Shown: piece after piece, positions 5,188 to 5,754 of the stretch
Layout: the number at the start of each line of letters is the position of its first letter
Numbering within the stretch: the first letter of the stretch is position 1
Notes under the pieces: generated by a model
Told to the model about the DNA's origin: nothing
Seen by the model: the letters and a program-made list of their open reading frames with translations, nothing else
Databases searched by the model: none
Program-made: the position numbers and the translations under genes
Origin: Bacteroidales bacterium UBA4912
Lineage (GTDB): Bacteria > Bacteroidota > Bacteroidia > Bacteroidales > Dysgonomonadaceae
DNA length: 5,754 nt
NCBI GenBank assembly: GCA_002398875.1
Contig: DHCC01000005.1
Location: 8,251-14,004, forward strand
Direction: 5' to 3'

Positions 5188-5754
5188 TCATCTTTTTTCG
5201 AAATGATGATCGTCATGGTATTTAGTGAAGTTGTGCCCCCATCTGAAACCTAATCTTCGGAATTCATTTACTACAGGGTGATTGGGGTATAGTGTGCCGT
5301 TTACAGTTGTGTCCGATACTGCTCCCAAAGGTTCATTGGGCTTGTCTGAGTATTTCCAGATAAGTGGATTAAACATAGGGTTTATGTCAATTGCCATCCC
5401 TTCGGCATGTTTTGAGTAGGATATATTTCTGTAGCAAAAACTGTAACTGTTGTTGTCCGCCATTGAGAGACTGTCATTCCATTCATATCTTGCAATAGGA
5501 ATAGCTTTTTCTATTATAAAATCCTCATCAAGCATAAACCTGAATATCTCTTTTATATTGTCAGCGATAAGTTTGTTTGTAACGATCTGTCCTTTGTGAA
5601 TCTTACCGTCAGTAGAAATATAAAAAACATCCACCAGTTCCAGACTGTTTATAATACTTTCAGGTGCGCCGGAGTCTTTTGTAGCTTCTTCAAAAGTGTA
5701 ATCAGCATCGATTATAGTGTCAGGAAGAATGGTCTCAGGAGTCAATGTGTCAGG
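5188..5754 (-). CDS. M15-family metallopeptidase (probable peptidoglycan peptidase), C-terminal part; N-terminus beyond the right edge
   Basis: Probably a zinc peptidase that cleaves peptide cross-bridges or stems of peptidoglycan (D-Ala-D-Ala carboxypeptidase or L-Ala-D-Glu endopeptidase type). The visible 188 residues are open to the window edge, so the true start is outside. A TTG at 5745 is in frame but follows further coding triplets and is not a convincing start. Counting from the first visible residue, 1-20 form a Pro/Thr repeat (PDTLT-PETIL-PDTII). The catalytic domain spans about 35-188, with SKHAEGMAIDINP (114-126) supplying zinc ligands H116 and D123, and RWGHNFTKYHDDHHFE (171-186) supplying H184 and the acidic base region. 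SxHxxGxAxD and a final HFE are the M15 hallmarks. The protein ends only two residues after HFE. A secretion signal or anchor would be expected in the missing part. It is convergent with yifB and not in its operon. Confidence 0.85.
   Translation of the reverse strand, partial: PDTLTPETILPDTIIDADYTFEEATKDSGAPESIINSLELVDVFYISTDGKIHKGQIVTNKLIADNIKEIFRFMLDEDFIIEKAIPIARYEWNDSLSMADNNSYSFCYRNISYSKHAEGMAIDINPMFNPLIWKYSDKPNEPLGAVSDTTVNGTLYPNHPVVNEFRRLGFRWGHNFTKYHDDHHFEKR
5717..5754 (-). repeat. 15-nt tandem repeat encoding P-(D/E)-T-x-x pentapeptides
   Basis: Three near-identical octamers start every 15 nt: GTGTCAGG (5717-5724), GTCTCAGG (5732-5739) and GTGTCAGG (5747-5754). On the coding minus strand they read PDT, PET and PDT at the head of pentapeptides PDTLT, PETIL and PDTII. 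The tract is cut by the window edge, so its full copy number is unknown. It probably encodes a flexible linker ahead of the peptidase domain. Confidence 0.5.

Noticed and set aside
5203..5216. Near-palindrome ATGATGATCGTCAT close to the M15 gene end
   Set aside because: It is imperfect and explained by the codons for the His/Asp-rich active-site segment HDDHH.

Overview
The window is an AT-rich stretch of chromosome from a member of the Bacteroidota, most likely order Bacteroidales. Three things point there. Four upstream regions carry the Bacteroidota sigma-factor promoter signature (a -7 box of the form TAnnTTTG, with a -33 TTG or TTTG-like box about 18-19 nt upstream). Shine-Dalgarno sequences are weak or absent. 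The gene families also fit: a DUF4369/thioredoxin-like lipoprotein, and a pckA N-terminus beginning MANLDLSKYG. The genus cannot be fixed from this sequence alone.

Layout from left to right: (1) the 5' part of pckA, ATP-dependent phosphoenolpyruvate carboxykinase, on the minus strand and running off the left edge; (2) a divergent intergenic region with a promoter for each neighbour and a perfect 24-bp palindrome next to the pckA promoter; (3) upp, uracil phosphoribosyltransferase, plus strand; (4) a family 2 glycosyltransferase with a C-terminal membrane region, minus strand, convergent with upp; (5) a second divergent promoter region; (6) a lipoprotein with an N-terminal DUF4369 domain and a thioredoxin-like fold lacking the redox cysteines, plus strand; (7) a YifB/ComM-type Mg-chelatase-like AAA+ ATPase 34 nt downstream, probably co-transcribed with the lipoprotein; (8) the 3' part of an M15-type metallopeptidase on the minus strand, convergent with yifB and running off the right edge.

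The genes do not form one pathway. They cover gluconeogenesis/anaplerosis (pckA), pyrimidine salvage (upp), envelope glycan synthesis (glycosyltransferase), an envelope lipoprotein of unknown function, DNA processing (YifB/ComM) and probable peptidoglycan trimming (M15 peptidase). I see no mobile element, CRISPR array, RNA gene or phage module, and no convincing evidence for a new multi-gene system. The signals most worth following are the 24-bp palindrome beside the pckA promoter, a 9-bp inverted repeat that encloses the upp start codon, the redox-dead thioredoxin-like lipoprotein, and a 15-nt tandem repeat at the cut N-terminal side of the M15 gene. For three genes the longest open frame starts at a TTG inside or at the promoter, so internal ATG starts are annotated here.
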